Position numbers and translations under genes: made by a program
Shown here: positions 10,670 through 22,479 of the stretch, one piece after another
Numbering within the stretch: position 1 is the stretch's first letter
Layout of the letters: every line of letters starts with the position of its first letter
Assembly: GCA_009760885.1 (NCBI GenBank)
Contig: CM019715.1
Coordinates: 19,210,503-19,274,502, forward strand
Direction: 5' to 3'
Source of the DNA: Achatina immaculata
Taxonomy: Eukaryota; Mollusca; Gastropoda; Stylommatophora; Achatinidae
DNA length: 64,000 bases
The notes under the pieces: generated by a model
Seen by the model: only the letters and a program-made list of their open reading frames with translations
Told to the model about the DNA's origin: nothing
Database searches by the model: none

Positions 10670-12985
10670 ATTCCATTATGTGCTGTAAGATCTGGAAAAG
10701 TGGAAGTTGGCCCAAGGTCTGAAAATGCTTAGTTTGCATACCTTCTCCTCCGAAGGACAATCTAAAAATGTGTATAACTATAGAACTGTTGCGGTTATAA
10801 GTCATACAAGCAAGATATTATCTTGCTACAAATCATATTGAAAAGGATGTAGGGAAAAACAGAACAAGAAATAGAAGAAGTATAGGTGGGTTTCAGACCA
10901 GGCAGAGATGCCAGAGATCATATTAAAGTGTAGAGAGTTTAATGTGGATCTATACACCTGTTTTGTAAACTACTCCAAAACTTTTGACTACGTACAACAT
11001 CAGCTGTTATAGTTTATTATGAACAACATGGGTTTTCCTAAAAATCTGGTACACCTCATTGCCAAACTGTACCAAGATCAACAAGCAGCAGTGAGGGTAG
11101 ATGGCAGAACATCGGGTTGGTTTGACACACAGAAGGGAGTAAGACAGGGGTATATCCTTTCTCCATACCTGTTTAACATCTACATCATCATGAGGAATGT
11201 AAGAAATGAGCAGGAAATGTCAAAATTTGACTCTTTCAGCATTGATGGGGGGAGAGGTGGAGGAGTCACCAGATTCCAGAAATTAGATTCCACCAATGAT
11301 ACTGTTCTTCTATCAGACAGTTCAGAAAGACAGCAACAGTTGATTCTCTACAACCAAAAGACACAATGAAGCTCAGAATCTCTTTTCAAAACACCAACAA
11401 AACCAAAGTAATGATAATGGACAAAATGAGAAGCAAGCCCAAAATTACACTGGACCATCAGGAGCTTGAAAACATAAATAAATTTGAATATCTGTGTTCA
11501 GTCATCACTAACAATGGCGATTGCACGGTGGAAGTCAAAACAAAACTAGCAGTTGCATTACAGAAACTAGCACAGATGAAGAGTATGTGGCAAGGTACCA
11601 ACAAGGTGACAGTTTTGTTCACAAAGAGCTTAACATATTCCCAGTGGCAATGTATGGATGTGAAACATGAGTGCTTAACAAATCATTAGAAAAGAGTGAC
11701 AGCATTTGAAATGAAATGTTACAGAAGGGCACTTAGAATATCATGGATAGAATGAAAATCAAATAAAGAGGTGCTAATGGGGGGATTAATAAAAAGATGC
11801 TATACAGGTAAAACTGGCATTGATTGGGTACATGGGACCCAAATAGAAGATCTTGATTTTACTGATGACATAACTCTTATCAGTGACAATGTGAAATCGA
11901 TGCAGGAAAAAACAGATTCCCTGTCTTTCTTGGCTAGCAAAATAGGTCTTGAAGTTAACAAAGACAAAACAGAATAATGAAACATCTTATTAATCAAGAA
12001 GGAAGTAGAAGGAACAGCTGTTGATGAAGTAAACCAATTTTCATATCTTGGCAGCTACATAGACCAGGATGGTGACACCGGGAGGGAAGTTAGAATTAGA
12101 ATTGCGAAAGCAGCATTGTCCTTCAAAAATCTTGAGAGCATATGGAATTCAAACGTTATAACCACAAAAACCAAGTTACGATTATTCAATTCAAATGTGA
12201 TATCCACCCTCATTTATGCATACAAAAGCTGGAGATCAACTAAAGAAATAGACAGATTCTTGAATATAGACTCTTTTGAAAACAAATGCCTATATTTGGT
12301 ATAAAGTGGAATGAATTCAAGAACAACGCAGAGATAAGACAGATCAGCAAACAACCTATCTCATGGATGATCAGAAAAAGAAGATGGACATATGTAGGCC
12401 ATGTGATGAGAAGAAACAATCAGACAATACCAAAACAAGCTATCAAGTGGAGCACAACAGGCTGAACAAAAAGAGGTCGACCTTTTGAAACTCTAAAGAG
12501 GACATTGTTAAGAGAAGTCAGTTTAGTGGGCATATTGTTAAGAGAAACCAGTTTAGTGGGCATAACATTCCTCGATGAGGGTGAAAGACTCGCAGAGAAC
12601 AGGAAAACTTGACAAACAACAATGTGAGCCCTATGTGACCTTTAACGGCACAGGACGGATGTAATAATAATGGAGGATTAGGCGTCGCAGATAACTGGCT
12701 CGTTAACACCATCAGAATTAGAAAGCTGAATTGTCTAGGCAGAGATATTGAGATACTTTGGCCACATCAAGAGACACAATAACTTGGAGAGGTTGATAAT
12801 AGAAGGCATAGTGCCTGGCAAAAGAGAAAAGAGACTACCTTACTGCAGGTGGACTCAGGACTTCATGGAAGGTCTGAATGTGATATTGCGAGACACTGGT
12901 CAACTTGTGCAAGACCATATTATATTTGGGAAGGCCGTGAGAGGAACAACATTCTGGAGAGGACATGTCACATGAATGAATGATA
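10670..12985 (+). mobile_element. diverged family A-like LINE, split by a family C LINE
   Basis: An older relative of family A. RT blocks readable with stops and shifts: YRTVAVISHTSKIL near 10.78 kb, VGFRPGRDARDHI at 10.89 kb, ENINKFEYLCSVITNNGD at 11.47 kb, and GVRQGYILSPYLFNIYI at 11.14 kb, preceded by QAAVRVDGRTSGWFD. The YADD region is destroyed (NDTVLLSD). After SNKEVLM the sequence is interrupted by a family C insertion. It resumes at about 12675 with ELGVADNWLVNTIRIRKL and RYFGHIKRHNNLERLIIEG, and ends with an (ATGA)n-type tail at about 12985. Confidence 0.8.
11774..12672 (+). mobile_element. LINE family C, 5'-truncated, nested
   Basis: The insertion carries the family C RT from its YADD region (DLDFTDDITLISDNVKSMQE) through FSYLGSYIDQDGDTGREVRIRI, SFKNLESIWNSNVITTKTKL, IRKRRWTYVGHVMRRNNQ and the 3' block CCTTTAACGGCACAGG...GGATGTAATAAT. 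TAATGG-like sequence occurs at both junctions (about 11772 and 12670). The host LINE resumes directly afterwards. Several stops occur; no activity is expected. Confidence 0.85.
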
Positions 12986-13335
12986 AATTAACAAATTAAA
13001 TTACATGTAGTTCACAAAGAAAAAAAAGCAGAGAATATACATCTGATTCACAGTAATAAACAAACAAATTAAATACAAAAAGAAAATCATGCAGTTAATA
13101 ACGCACAGAACAAATTTTAAAAAAACACATTTGTTTCACAATAACAAATGTCAACAGTAAATGCTAAGAAAAAACATTTATATTATATCGTTCTGTGAAA
13201 TACTTTTGTCTGATATTTTAAAAAAATTTTTTCATTGATAGCATGTAAAATTTTGAAATGAATAGATTCTAAAGCATGCATTTTTTATTATTATTAATTA
13301 TCTGTGCTAATGCCTTATGAAAACTTTTTGTTAAT
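12986..13335. other. no gene seen
   Basis: Very A/T-rich spacer containing two short ACAAATTAAAT-type near-repeats. AATGCCTTAT occurs twice (13310 and 13335), just before the next LINE. Confidence 0.5.
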
Positions 13336-13339
13336 GCCT

Positions 13340-16110
13340 TATCATCATCGCCTTTCACTCCCTTGACAGCATAGGCCATGGGTAAAGGCTCTCCAGTCAT
13401 CCTTGTTCTTGGAATTATTCTCTGCTTCCTTCCATGTGTATCCCTTGTCTCTGAGTACTGTCATAATTTCTCTTCTTCAAGTAAGTCTAGATCTTCCTCA
13501 TTTTCTGTTTCCTTGAGGATTCTGTGTCAGTGCCTGTCTTGCTGTGTTGGTATTGGGTTTCCTCAGAGTATGGCCAATCTACCTCCACTTCCTAGACATG
13601 ATTTGTAGGTTTATAGGTTCTTGTCCTGCCCTTTCCTAAACCTCCTTGTTCCTGGTCTTGTCCTGCCACTTGATGTTTAGAATCCTCAAGCAGTAGTTCA
13701 TGAATGTTTGTATCCTCTGTTGTATTGTCTTGGTCGTAACCCATGTCTTTGAACCATATAGTAGGACATTCTTTATGTTTGTATTTAAATTTTTTTTTAA
13801 TTTGTTTTTAAATATTGAAAAGCCTAAGTTTGGTTCTTGTTTTGATGTACTTAGATGACCATATTTTGTTAAGTTGAATAAATGCTGTCTTGACCTTGGT
13901 TATTCTAGCTTTAACATCCTTTTCTGTCCCCCATATTTACCCACCATGCTGCCTAAGTATGTGAAATACTTTACTTCCTCATTTGGCACTCACTCAGTTG
14001 CCATGAGGCTATTGCTTACACTATTACTTTTCTTTATCTTTTTTTTTTTTTTTGTCTGTTAATATATAGTCCCAGTTTAGCTGAATTCTTGCTTAAGATC
14101 TGATGTTTCTCTTCTATTTGTGTATGGCTGTGTGTTAGAAGTGCCACATCATCTGCAAAGTTAAGATCTTCTAGTTGGTTCCACAATGTCCATTATATCC
14201 CATATCTTTTTCTTTGTGTGGTAGTTTTCATGATCCAATCAATTGCTAGAAGAAATAGGAATAATGATAGCAAACATCTCTGCCGCACGCCTGTTTCCAC
14301 TTTAAAACTCTGTGTGAGAGTTCCTCCAAGCACAATTCTGCAACTTGTTCCTTCATATATGGTCTTTATAAGCTTTGTTATTTTGGCTGGGATACCATAG
14401 TGTTCCAGTAATTTCCATAGCATTCTGTGATCTAAACTATCAGATCTTTCTCATAATCAGTGAATGTAACTAATAGTGAAGAATTCCACTCCATTGACTG
14501 TTCTACTATTATTTTGCATCGTAGCAATGTGGTCAGTACAGGATCTTCCTTGCCTGAAGCCTGCTCACTCTTCTCTTAGTTTACTATCTATTGATGTTTT
14601 AGTTCTATTTAGCAAAATCCTGCTGAAGACCTTGCTGGGTATTGAGAGCAGGGAGATGCCTCTATAGTTCTTACATTCTAATAGATCTCCTTTCTTAGGG
14701 AGTTTTATAAGATGGGCCTCCTTCCAGTCCTCTGGGACCTTCTCTTCTTTCCAAATCCTGTTAAATAGTAAGACCAGTATTTCTGGTGTTATTTCTTTGT
14801 TTGCTAAGAGCACTTCTGCTACAATTCCATCTGGACCTGATGCCTTATTTCTCTTCAATTTTGAGATAGCCTGTTCAATTTTGACCCTGCTGGGTGGTTC
14901 TGCATTGATGTCTAGAGTAATTTCTGCTGCTGTATCTCCTCTGTTTCTATTGGTGCTGGCCTATTTAGGATTTCGCTGATGTATTCCACCTATCTTTGTA
15001 TCTGCTTTTCTTCTGATGTTACTACCTTACCTTCATTGTTTTTGATGGGCTTTTCTATCCTACATGGTCTGTTTTGCTAACTTCTTGGTGATTTCATATA
15101 GAGCTCTCATGTTGTTTTTACTACCTGCCTCTTCTGCCATATTATCAAAATAGGCCTGTCTGTCTGTCTTTATGCTTTTCCTAATCTCTTTATGGGCCAA
15201 ATTGTATTCTATCTGAGCTGAGGCCTTTTGCTGCTCTTGGTTTACTGTCATTTATTTTTGCTTTCATTTCTGTCCTTCTATCTTCTTCAGTGTTTCTAAT
15301 ACATTAGCACTCCTTGTGCTGAGGTTTCTTAAATCCCACTGTCTCTTCATATGATTTGCTCCACATTTCATTAGCACTATTTCACACAATGTTCACATCT
15401 GGTGTATCTTCTTTGTATAACTCCTGCAGAACCTGAAATGTGTTGTTCAGTTTCAGTCTAAAGTTCTTTGTGATTTCTGGGTCTTCCAACAGTACCATAT
15501 GATATCTTTTCCTTGCCATGTCTGTTTTGTGGTGCTTCTTCAGTTTCATTCTCAGTTTAGCTATCAGTAGGTGGTGGTCAGAAGCTACATCTGCACCTCA
15601 ATTCACTCTGACATCTTGCAATGTTCTATGAAAGCTTCTACTGATACAAATATGGTCTATCTGGTTCTCAGTGACATGATCTGGTGATACCCATGTGGCT
15701 TTGTGTATAGTTTTATGTGGAAATATACTTCCTCCAATGACAAGGTTATTGAGTATGCACAGATCTGATAGCCTTTCTCCATTTTTGTTCATTATTCCTA
15801 ATTCAATTTGACCCAGTACTTTCTCATAACCTATGTTGATCTTACCTACTTTTGCATTGATGATTTCCATTAGAACTGTTATGTGTTTGTTGCCTTGTTG
15901 GTCTAGAATTTCCTGCAATGTTTGTAGAATTCATCCTTTGTTACCACTTCTGCATCATTTCTGCATATACCTGGATGATATTCAACCTTCTTCTTTGTTG
16001 AGAAGCAAGTTGTAATTATCCTTGAGCTAACTGTCTCCCAACTCATCAATGCTCTCTGAGACTTTCTGGATAGCATTAACGCCCTCTGAGTGTGTTGCAT
16101 ATGGTTTTTG
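13340..16110 (-). mobile_element. LINE family E with endonuclease and RT, decayed
   Basis: A minus-strand LINE of about 2.8 kb. From its 5' side: endonuclease pieces ALMLSRKSQRALMSWE and RIITTCFSTK (16.1-15.98 kb), MEIINAKVGK, GSIFPHKTIHKATWVSPD and NQIDHICISRSFHRTLQDV (15.92-15.6 kb). Then a linker, and the RT with NKASGPDGIVAEVL, KLPKKGDLLECKNYRGISLL, GVRQRCLLSLFLFLLAIDWIM and DLNFADDVALLTH (about 14.15 kb, catalytic ADD intact). The C-terminus has WRWIGHTLRKPN and ends with CCQG just before the 3' end. It is related to family D but distinct. Many frameshifts split it into fragments. Confidence 0.88.
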
Positions 16111-16114
16111 GTAA

Positions 16115-16540
16115 TGTCTTATAGTAAGCAATATTCTTTGTTATTTCTTCTGATGCATCATCATAAGATTCCTAGGATCTCCAACCCATGAACATGCGGC
16201 ATAAAGCTGTGCATAGGAAAAACAGAAATTTCTAACTTGATACCTGTAACTGTGAGTGATTGTCCTTGGGGTTTGTTGATAGCCATAGAAGCTAGACTAT
16301 TAGGAAACAGAAGCATTTTAAGAAATTAATCACCATTCTCTTACCATTTGAAATACAGGGTATGCATAAGTTGTTGGCTGATATTGTTACACCACAGCTT
16401 AAATTAAAAAGCCGCAAGATCATGAAATTTGTGTCAGTTACACGCAGTGAATGGAGGTTTGGAATAGCCCTAGTGCTGCTACTGCTATCTCAAGTGTATG
16501 TCCGTGTTGGAGAAAATGGCTGCTTTACTAACTGGCGAAG
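16115..16540. other. no gene seen
   Basis: Unremarkable sequence between two LINEs. No coding motif or repeat recognised. Confidence 0.45.
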
Positions 16541-17188
16541 AAAACTGAATTGATGATGACAACTGACAAAACAAAAAAGGCAGCTGAAATATTGATCAAT
16601 GATGAAAAATTGGAAGAAGTGGAGAGTTTTGAATATCTGGGATCAGTAATAACTAATAATGGAGATACAGTGAGGGAAATTAAAAGGACATCTGTTGCTC
16701 TTCAGAAATTAAAACAAGTAAAGAATCTGTGGAGAGGAACAGTTTTAAAGGCATACATCTTTCCCATCGCAACATATGCTTGTGAGACCTGGACACTCAA
16801 CAAAACAGCTGAGAAACACATAAATGCCTTTGAATGTAAATGCTACAGAAGAGTTGTTCAAATATCTTGAACACAAAAAAAGAACAAATATATCCATACT
16901 ACAAGAACTTAATATTGAAAAGGGCTGGCTGGTAAAGAGGATTAAACAAAGAAAACTTAACTATTTTGGACACATTAAATGTCATGATAATCTAGAGAAG
17001 ACCGTCTTGGAAGGGTACATAATGGGAAAAAGAAAGAGAGGAAGACCAAGGCGAAGATGGCTGCAAGACATCGTTTGATGATATGCAAATGGATGCATCA
17101 GCAGCAGGCCATCTTGTTCACAATCGAGAGGCATACAGGAGAGCTTTTAGGGAGGCAAAGTTCCACAAGGGACATGCAAATGAATGAA
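16541..17188 (+). mobile_element. LINE family A, 5'-truncated copy
   Basis: It begins inside the RT at KTELMMTTDKTKKAAEI. It then reads EEVESFEYLGSVITNNGD, SVALQKLKQVKNLW, FPIATYACETWTLNKTAEKH and, after a stop and shift, RKLNYFGHIKCHDNLEKTVL and GKRKRGRPRRRWLQDIV. The tail is a short GAATGAAC. Only a few disabling changes separate its frame from that of the other copies, which suggests moderate age. Confidence 0.88.
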
Positions 17189-17316
17189 CTAACTGGTTGA
17201 TGTGTCCAGAAATTTGAGTGAAAGGGCAGCGTTGTGGGAGTTTGCATTTAACAGCAGTTTGGACATCATGGTCCACCATGGTGATGAAACATTCAAGCTT
17301 TTGGCATTCTCCAAAA

Positions 17317-17515
17317 AGTTAAGTCTTTATTTTTTAAATCTATTTTTCATGTTTTTATATGTTGTGTTTCATTTGTATGTGATTTTTTAAAAAGGCTTTT
17401 AATGAAATATTGGATTGTTGTATATTTTTCATCTATATGTGCTCATCATGCTTTCCTCACTCTCCCACTCTCTTCTTTTTTTGTAAAACTGAGCCATACA
17501 TCTCTATCTGCCTTA
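17317..17515 (+). repeat. Penelope-like element 3' UTR/terminal repeat fragment
   Basis: This stretch aligns by eye with the outer part of the inverted repeat at 60.6-60.8 kb. Shared blocks are ATATTGTGTTT/ATGTTGTGTTTC, AAAAAGGC...GAAATATTGGAT, TTGTATATTTTTCAT, CTCACTCTCCCACTCTCT and TTGTAAAACTG followed by ATACATCTCTATCT. The region corresponding to GCTCACGCCGAAA is decayed here (GCTTTTAATGAAA). No coding part remains. Confidence 0.6.
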
Positions 17516-17599
17516 ATTACTATGTGTTGGTGAGTACTTGCTAATAATCTGCATAATCCAAATAGAAAACATTGTTCTCATACATAGAGAACATTGACC

Positions 17600-19310
17600 A
17601 TTTAGTACCTCTTTGGGATAATTCTGCTGTTTTATTAATCACATGGAATGTGTAACTAATAGAGTACATTATTGTCTGACTCCTGCTTTCACCTTAGTTT
17701 TTTACTTTTTTTAGGTTTGACTAGTGCAACAAGTGAATAAGTTTTGATGATCATTATGAATTTATGAAATGGCTTTGTATCCCATACGGTCTTAAAATTT
17801 CCATTTACTCTTTCTCTCTAGACACTGTCAAAAGCCTTTTAAAAATCAATATAAAGTTTATATATAGCTGCCTCTGCCATTTTGAGCATTATTGTGTTAT
17901 GTTTCTTAAATCCATGTCCTGCTGTGTCAAAATCCTGCTTGTTCATGTCTTAATTTTTTTTTTTTTAATCTAGTGCTGTGGAGCTTCTGGTGATAGTAAT
18001 CTTTCCAAATAGTTTAGTTGGAACAGAGAGTAATTTCATTCTCTGTTACAGGTCTCCTTTTTTTTCAGTATTTTAATAATTCCACAGGTCTGTTCTATGG
18101 GAATTGTTTCAGTTTCTTAGATTATCTCTAAACAATGGTTGTAGTAATATTGCTAGTTCTGCATCGATTTTGAGACATTGTGCACTAAAATTGTCCTGCC
18201 CTTGAGTTTTTGCATGTTTTAATCCTTTAACTGCTTTAAAGATTCCTTCTTTACTAGATGTAAAAAAAGGTAAAGGTGACCCTGTCATGCCTTGGAGGCA
18301 CATAGGGATATGGTGTTAGTGTCCATATTTTCCTTGACCTGTCAGCACACTAGAGGGTGATATGGTCAGTATCACGCCTGGCTGCCTTTCCTTCCCCAAC
18401 TCCAGAAGAAGTCGGGTACCCATTTCTGCAGCTGGGTGACTGGGGTGCAGCCGGCCGGATTCGAACCCCCGACCTTCGCCATGCTTTACTAGATGTATCT
18501 GTGTTTATATCTAAATCATGTTCAGCTTGGGTATATCTGTCTGTGTTCTTAGTGCTTTTCAACAAGTAGTGGTCTATCTTTCATTTTACCTGTTTTCTAG
18601 CATGGTAAGCTTTCTATGCTTATCTTTAACAAGTATATTATTGTTTCTGACAGCACTGAGTATTTTATGTAGTGTGCCTTGATCGCTTTTCAGCACTGCA
18701 TCCTCATCTTGTCTTGGTAGCTTTTTTTTTTTTTTTGAGGTATTTTCTTTACAGAGTTTTTGTTTTACTAATTTGTTTAACTGTTCATTATATCTTTCCT
18801 TTGGTCTTTAAAACTTTGCTTCTAGTTTTTTTTTCCTTCCAATATGTTTACTTAATTCTGTAGCTTTCAGAGTTTCTGTTGTCATCCAGTCTAGTAATTT
18901 CTCGCTTCTGAAACCTAAGATTTTACAGGCTTCATTGTATACTGACAGTCTCACGCCATGTCTGACATTACTTTTTGACTCCTGTACTTTCTTCATTCAT
19001 TGTTGGCTGCCATGGAAAGTTTTCTTTTCAATTTTTTTTTAAACTTCCGTTATAAAAGCATTTTTTTATTGTTGTATAATTGGATCCATCAATTTTTCAG
19101 CATAAGATATCTTTCGTGTTATTGTTTTGTGCCCAGCACACTTAGTTTTCATTTTTATTCTTTCACAAGATGCAGTCACCTAGCCACATCTGCTCCTCTT
19201 GTCACCTTCACATCTTGCAATGAGTGTCTCCATCTATTATTGATTTATATGTGAGCTGTCTGATTTCTGTCAACACCATTTGGTGAAATCTTACTATGAA
19301 GCCATGTTAA
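17600..19310 (-). mobile_element. LINE family F, split by a SINE
   Basis: A minus-strand LINE relic. The 5' side (19.31-19.15 kb) is the end of an APE endonuclease: ISPNGVDRNQTAHISI and RWRHSLQDVKVTRGADV. A linker follows (MKKVQESKSNVRHGVRL, SEKLLDWMTTETL), reading on to KSTKNTDRYTQAEHDLDIN. The reading resumes beyond the SINE with EGIFKAVKGLKHAKTQGQDNF, the RT N-terminal block, then KKGDL, an AGF remnant and LYINFILIFKR (equivalent to FIDFKKAFD) at about 17.84 kb. It is heavily mutated and the RT active site is gone. The 3' boundary near 17.6 kb is approximate. Confidence 0.75.
18263..18483 (-). mobile_element. tRNA-derived SINE
   Basis: A 221-bp insertion bounded by the perfect 14-bp repeat CTTTACTAGATGTA at 18249-18262 and 18484-18497. 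On the minus strand its first bases hold GGTTCGAATCC, an exact match to the RNA polymerase III B-box consensus (plus-strand position 18457-18467). A GC-rich body and a 3' end that runs into an A/T run (TTTACCTTTTTT on the minus strand) follow. Only about ten bases precede the B box, so the A box and the tRNA 5' half are missing, consistent with 5' truncation. It interrupts family F between TDTSSK and EGIFKAV, so it is younger than that LINE. Confidence 0.88.
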
Positions 19311-20451
19311 ACAGTGTTGCAATGCCATAAGTGGAGTGTCCGTGACCTTGGTGTTAACTGGACTAAGAGCAGAGCACTGCAGTGTGTGTTCTGGAGCTAC
19401 CTACCAGTCATTGTAAATATATTATATTGCATCAGCATCTGTCCATTGTGGTTACTGTGTAATTTTCAAAGTACCTTTGCTTTTTGATTCTCCCTTTTAT
19501 GCATCTCATGGAAGTTTTTTTTTTTTTTTAATTGTGCAGCAAACTTTGGATGATGTAAACAGTGGTTCAGTGTAGAGAAGCAAATCTAAATCTGAAGTGT
19601 CCTAAACTAATTGCCAGAGAGCACTACTCATGTACCTGTGGTGGGTATTATTTTATAATCATGCAAAACATTTTTTTATTTAGATATATGTAAGCTTAGT
19701 GTAGACTAAGTAAACTCTCCTCTAAGTATGTCTCTTTTTTATGGCTTGGGAAATTGTATTTATAACTTCCATGAGAGGTGTTCTCTTTCTGTGTTTATTT
19801 GTTTTTCTTTTCTCAAGAAAGACATTTTGCTATAGTATTTGAGAATAGTTAATGTAATGAGAAGAGATACAGTTACAAAGGATGTCACTGGAAAAAAAGG
19901 AGTAGCAAAAATAATGAACTACATCCAGAAACATCAAATCAAATAACCAGCCAATGACACCCAAGAGGACAGCATACATTACCTGAAAAAATATCAAACT
20001 CATAAGTAGTAGAAAAGAAGCCAGCCACACAACAAGCAGAATGATGAAAATAACAGCACAAAGACTATCAAAGAAACGATGCCTACTACAAAAAAAAAAG
20101 TCTTAAGTCTAACCAACAGGCAAAGATATTACCTGTACTACAAAAAAAAAAGTCTTAAGTCTAACCAACAGGCAAAGATATTACCTGTACAACAAATTCT
20201 AGATATGACTAACTGACGATTGTGCATATGGCAGCAATAAGACAACAGCTGACCACATACTGCAGGAGTAGCCAGTATATGAACAACTGTAACTATAACT
20301 AGAGACTGGCATCCCCGCACTGCATTCCAATACCCACTGAAGTGTGCACCTGTTGATATAGCCAGTCACACACTGGTTGTGGGTAACATGCTAAACTACT
20401 TGGTTTGGAAAAGTGTTCGCTTCCCCTCTTCTCCCCCAATTTGATCATCCT
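19311..20451. other. no gene seen; one short tandem duplication
   Basis: Non-coding sequence apart from the duplication listed separately. The open frames on the minus strand at 19.83-20.3 kb are short and resemble nothing I know. Confidence 0.45.
20084..20190. repeat. tandem duplication of about 53 bp
   Basis: The block TACTACAAAAAAAAAAGTCTTAAGTC... ending GCAAAGATATTACCTGTAC occurs twice head to tail with almost no differences. The sequence identity suggests a recent local duplication. Confidence 0.85.
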
Positions 20452-20467
20452 CTTGATATGATATTCT

Positions 20468-20877
20468 CACATATGCCTATGAGACTTGGACACTTAACAA
20501 AACAGCTGAGAAACACATAAATGTCTTTGATTGTAAATGCTACAGAAGAGTTGTTCAAATATCATGGACCCAAAAAAGAACAAATATATCTATACTACAA
20601 GAACTTAATATTGAATAAGGCTGGCTAGTAAAGAGGATTAAACAAAAAAAAACTTAAATGTTTTGGACACATTAAATGTCTTGATAATCTAGAGAAGACC
20701 ATGTTGGAAGGGTACATAATGGGAAAAAAGAAAGAGAGGAAGACCAAGGCGAAGATGGTTGCAAGACATTGTTGATGATCTGCAAATGGATGCAGCAGGG
20801 GATCGTGCTCACAACCAAGAGGCCTACAGGAGTGCTGTTAGGGGGGAGGCAAAGGACATGCAAATGACTGAACTGAA
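20468..20877 (+). mobile_element. LINE family A, 5'-truncated copy
   Basis: About 410 bp beginning at ACATATGCCTATGAGACTTGG (the YACETWTL block) and ending in GACTGAACTGAA. CTTGATATGAT at 20452-20462 and CTTGATGTGAT at 20878-20888 form a probable TSD with one mismatch. A deletion removes part of the terminal KFRKG block. Confidence 0.82.
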
Positions 20878-20888
20878 CTTGATGTGAT

Positions 20889-21312
20889 GTGTGAACCTGT
20901 CATTCAACCTGATTTCATCTTCCATACACAGCCTGTTCAATGTTGCAGTCTCCTCCCTGTCTATTCTTGGGATTACCTGAACTGATATCATGCCTGCCAC
21001 TGGAAGAAGAGATGTAAAAGAGTGATGAAAAAAGGTTTAGAGAGTAAGGATTTTTGGTTAGCAACAAGGAGACAAACAACAAAACTTGACAAGGTAGGGC
21101 GTGAGTACAAGAACGACAGACAGTATGCATAGCAGAGTCCTTGCAGTACTGTATCACTGATGTATTTATCAAAAGTATAACTGCAGAATGCCTAGAAAGT
21201 CATCTGACTATATTTAAGGACATGTCTATCCTCATTCAAGTATGAATTGGCAAACTTTTGCGCATAATTTTGATCTACGCTGACCACTGTCATTTTTATC
21301 ATGTTCTTTTCA
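20889..21312. other. no gene seen
   Basis: Non-coding spacer. No motif recognised on either strand. Confidence 0.45.
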
Positions 21313-21653
21313 CCTCTCACCAGGGGAGGATATACTGATATCCAAAACACATTGAGGTTTTCAGGTGAGAAAGTCCAACTCTAGGCAGGATGGGCAACCA
21401 CCTCTCACCCAGTGGGGATATATTCATTTCCAAACCATGTCATGGTTTTCCTGTGAGAAAGTCCAACTCTAGACTAAACTGGTGCAGTGAAAACCACAGT
21501 GTCATGCAATGCCGCTTCTGTGACCTACAGAGAATACAGGCCCAAGCCCTGCGATGCTCTGAGCCTCCATCCTAAATGAGAATAGCGTGATAACCACAGG
21601 AGTAAACTCAGTAGGATCATGGGGCAATCTCGATGCGAACAAAGAAGAAGAAG
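21313..21653 (+). mobile_element. unrecognised (GAA)n-tailed repeat, copy 2
   Basis: A copy of the element at 2972-3715 in the opposite orientation, 5'-truncated. It contains the two tandem monomers about 88 bp apart (CCAAC of AAGTCCAACTCTA at 21375 and 21463). The 3' body follows, with TCAGTAGGATCATGGGGC, and then a GAAGAAGAAGA tail. A 61-codon open frame (21390-21575) carries FPVRKSNSRLNWC, as in copies 1 and 3. Confidence 0.8.
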
Positions 21654-22145
21654 ATCTTCTATTTTCCATTATATCATGACTGACACAAATAGCAATAAGT
21701 TGTTTAGAATTTGAAGAGTCTTTAAACAGGTAGGACTGTGGCATGCTGTGAATTCTCACTGTACTTTCAATGTTTACTGGGAACAGCTCATGAGAGCTAA
21801 AAGCAAAGAAAGAAAGAAAAATCTATTTTACAAAAATATTAAGTTTTAGGCCCATAGATTGTCTAAATGCATTTTCCGGTAACACTAAAAGTCCGATGAC
21901 CATTCACAATCAGGCTTTATCTTCCATGAAGTAGTGAAAAAAAGGCACAAGGTTAGACAATGACTGCACTTGAACTTTTAGTATTAATTGGCTGAGAACT
22001 AACTTGATATCCAAAGTTTAAGACTGTTTTCGTCCTTCAGCATAATCTTTGAAAAACTGGAGACTACGAAATGGCACAAATGTTTCATGCCACTGCACTC
22101 TCAATCTATGAAATTGCTCCGAATTACTTAAAGAAATGGACTGAA
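21654..22145. other. no gene seen
   Basis: Non-coding spacer between two copies of the (GAA)n-tailed repeat. Confidence 0.45.
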
Positions 22146-22245
22146 AAAAAAGCTCTGAGCCTCTTTACTAAATGAGACTATAGCGAGAACCACAGGAGTA
22201 AATTCAGTAGGATCATGGGGCGATCTTGGTGGTAGAATGAACAAA
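22146..22245 (+). mobile_element. unrecognised (GAA)n-tailed repeat, 3' end only
   Basis: About 100 bp matching the last part of copy 2: GCTCTGAGCCTC...AAATGAGA, then AACCACAGGAGTAAA, TCAGTAGGATCATGGGGCGATC and GGTGGTAGAATGAAC. It has the same strand as copy 2 and lies 0.5 kb away, so it could be a separate insertion or a piece of a local rearrangement. Confidence 0.75.
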
Positions 22246-22400
22246 CGAACATACTTTATTTTGACATTCTGCCCTTCATCATACAGCTTTCACCCAGTCA
22301 CAGTCATTCAGCATTTGTTAATGAGCATAATAATAAATACTGATTGACCGTGACTGAATGAAAGAAGTGAAAGAAGAAGCATGTTCTTCTGACCAGTAGA

Positions 22401-22479
22401 ACACAACCTCATGCAAATTTATGTGTAGGATTCATTCTATTAGAATGAATCCTGCACATAAATTTGCATGAGGTTGTGT
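22401..22479. repeat. near-perfect 39-bp inverted repeat (hairpin)
   Basis: Arms 22401-22439 and 22441-22479 are reverse complements with a single mismatch and a one-base centre (ATTCTA-T-TAGAAT). A second, smaller hairpin follows at once (TTTTCCAAT...ATTGGAAAA, 22481-22505). As RNA the first would fold into a 39-bp stem. No terminator-type T run follows and no known miRNA is recognised. Confidence 0.9.

Noticed and set aside
18457..18467. A functional tRNA gene at the B-box match
   Set aside because: There is no A box or cloverleaf, and the match lies inside a TSD-flanked SINE.
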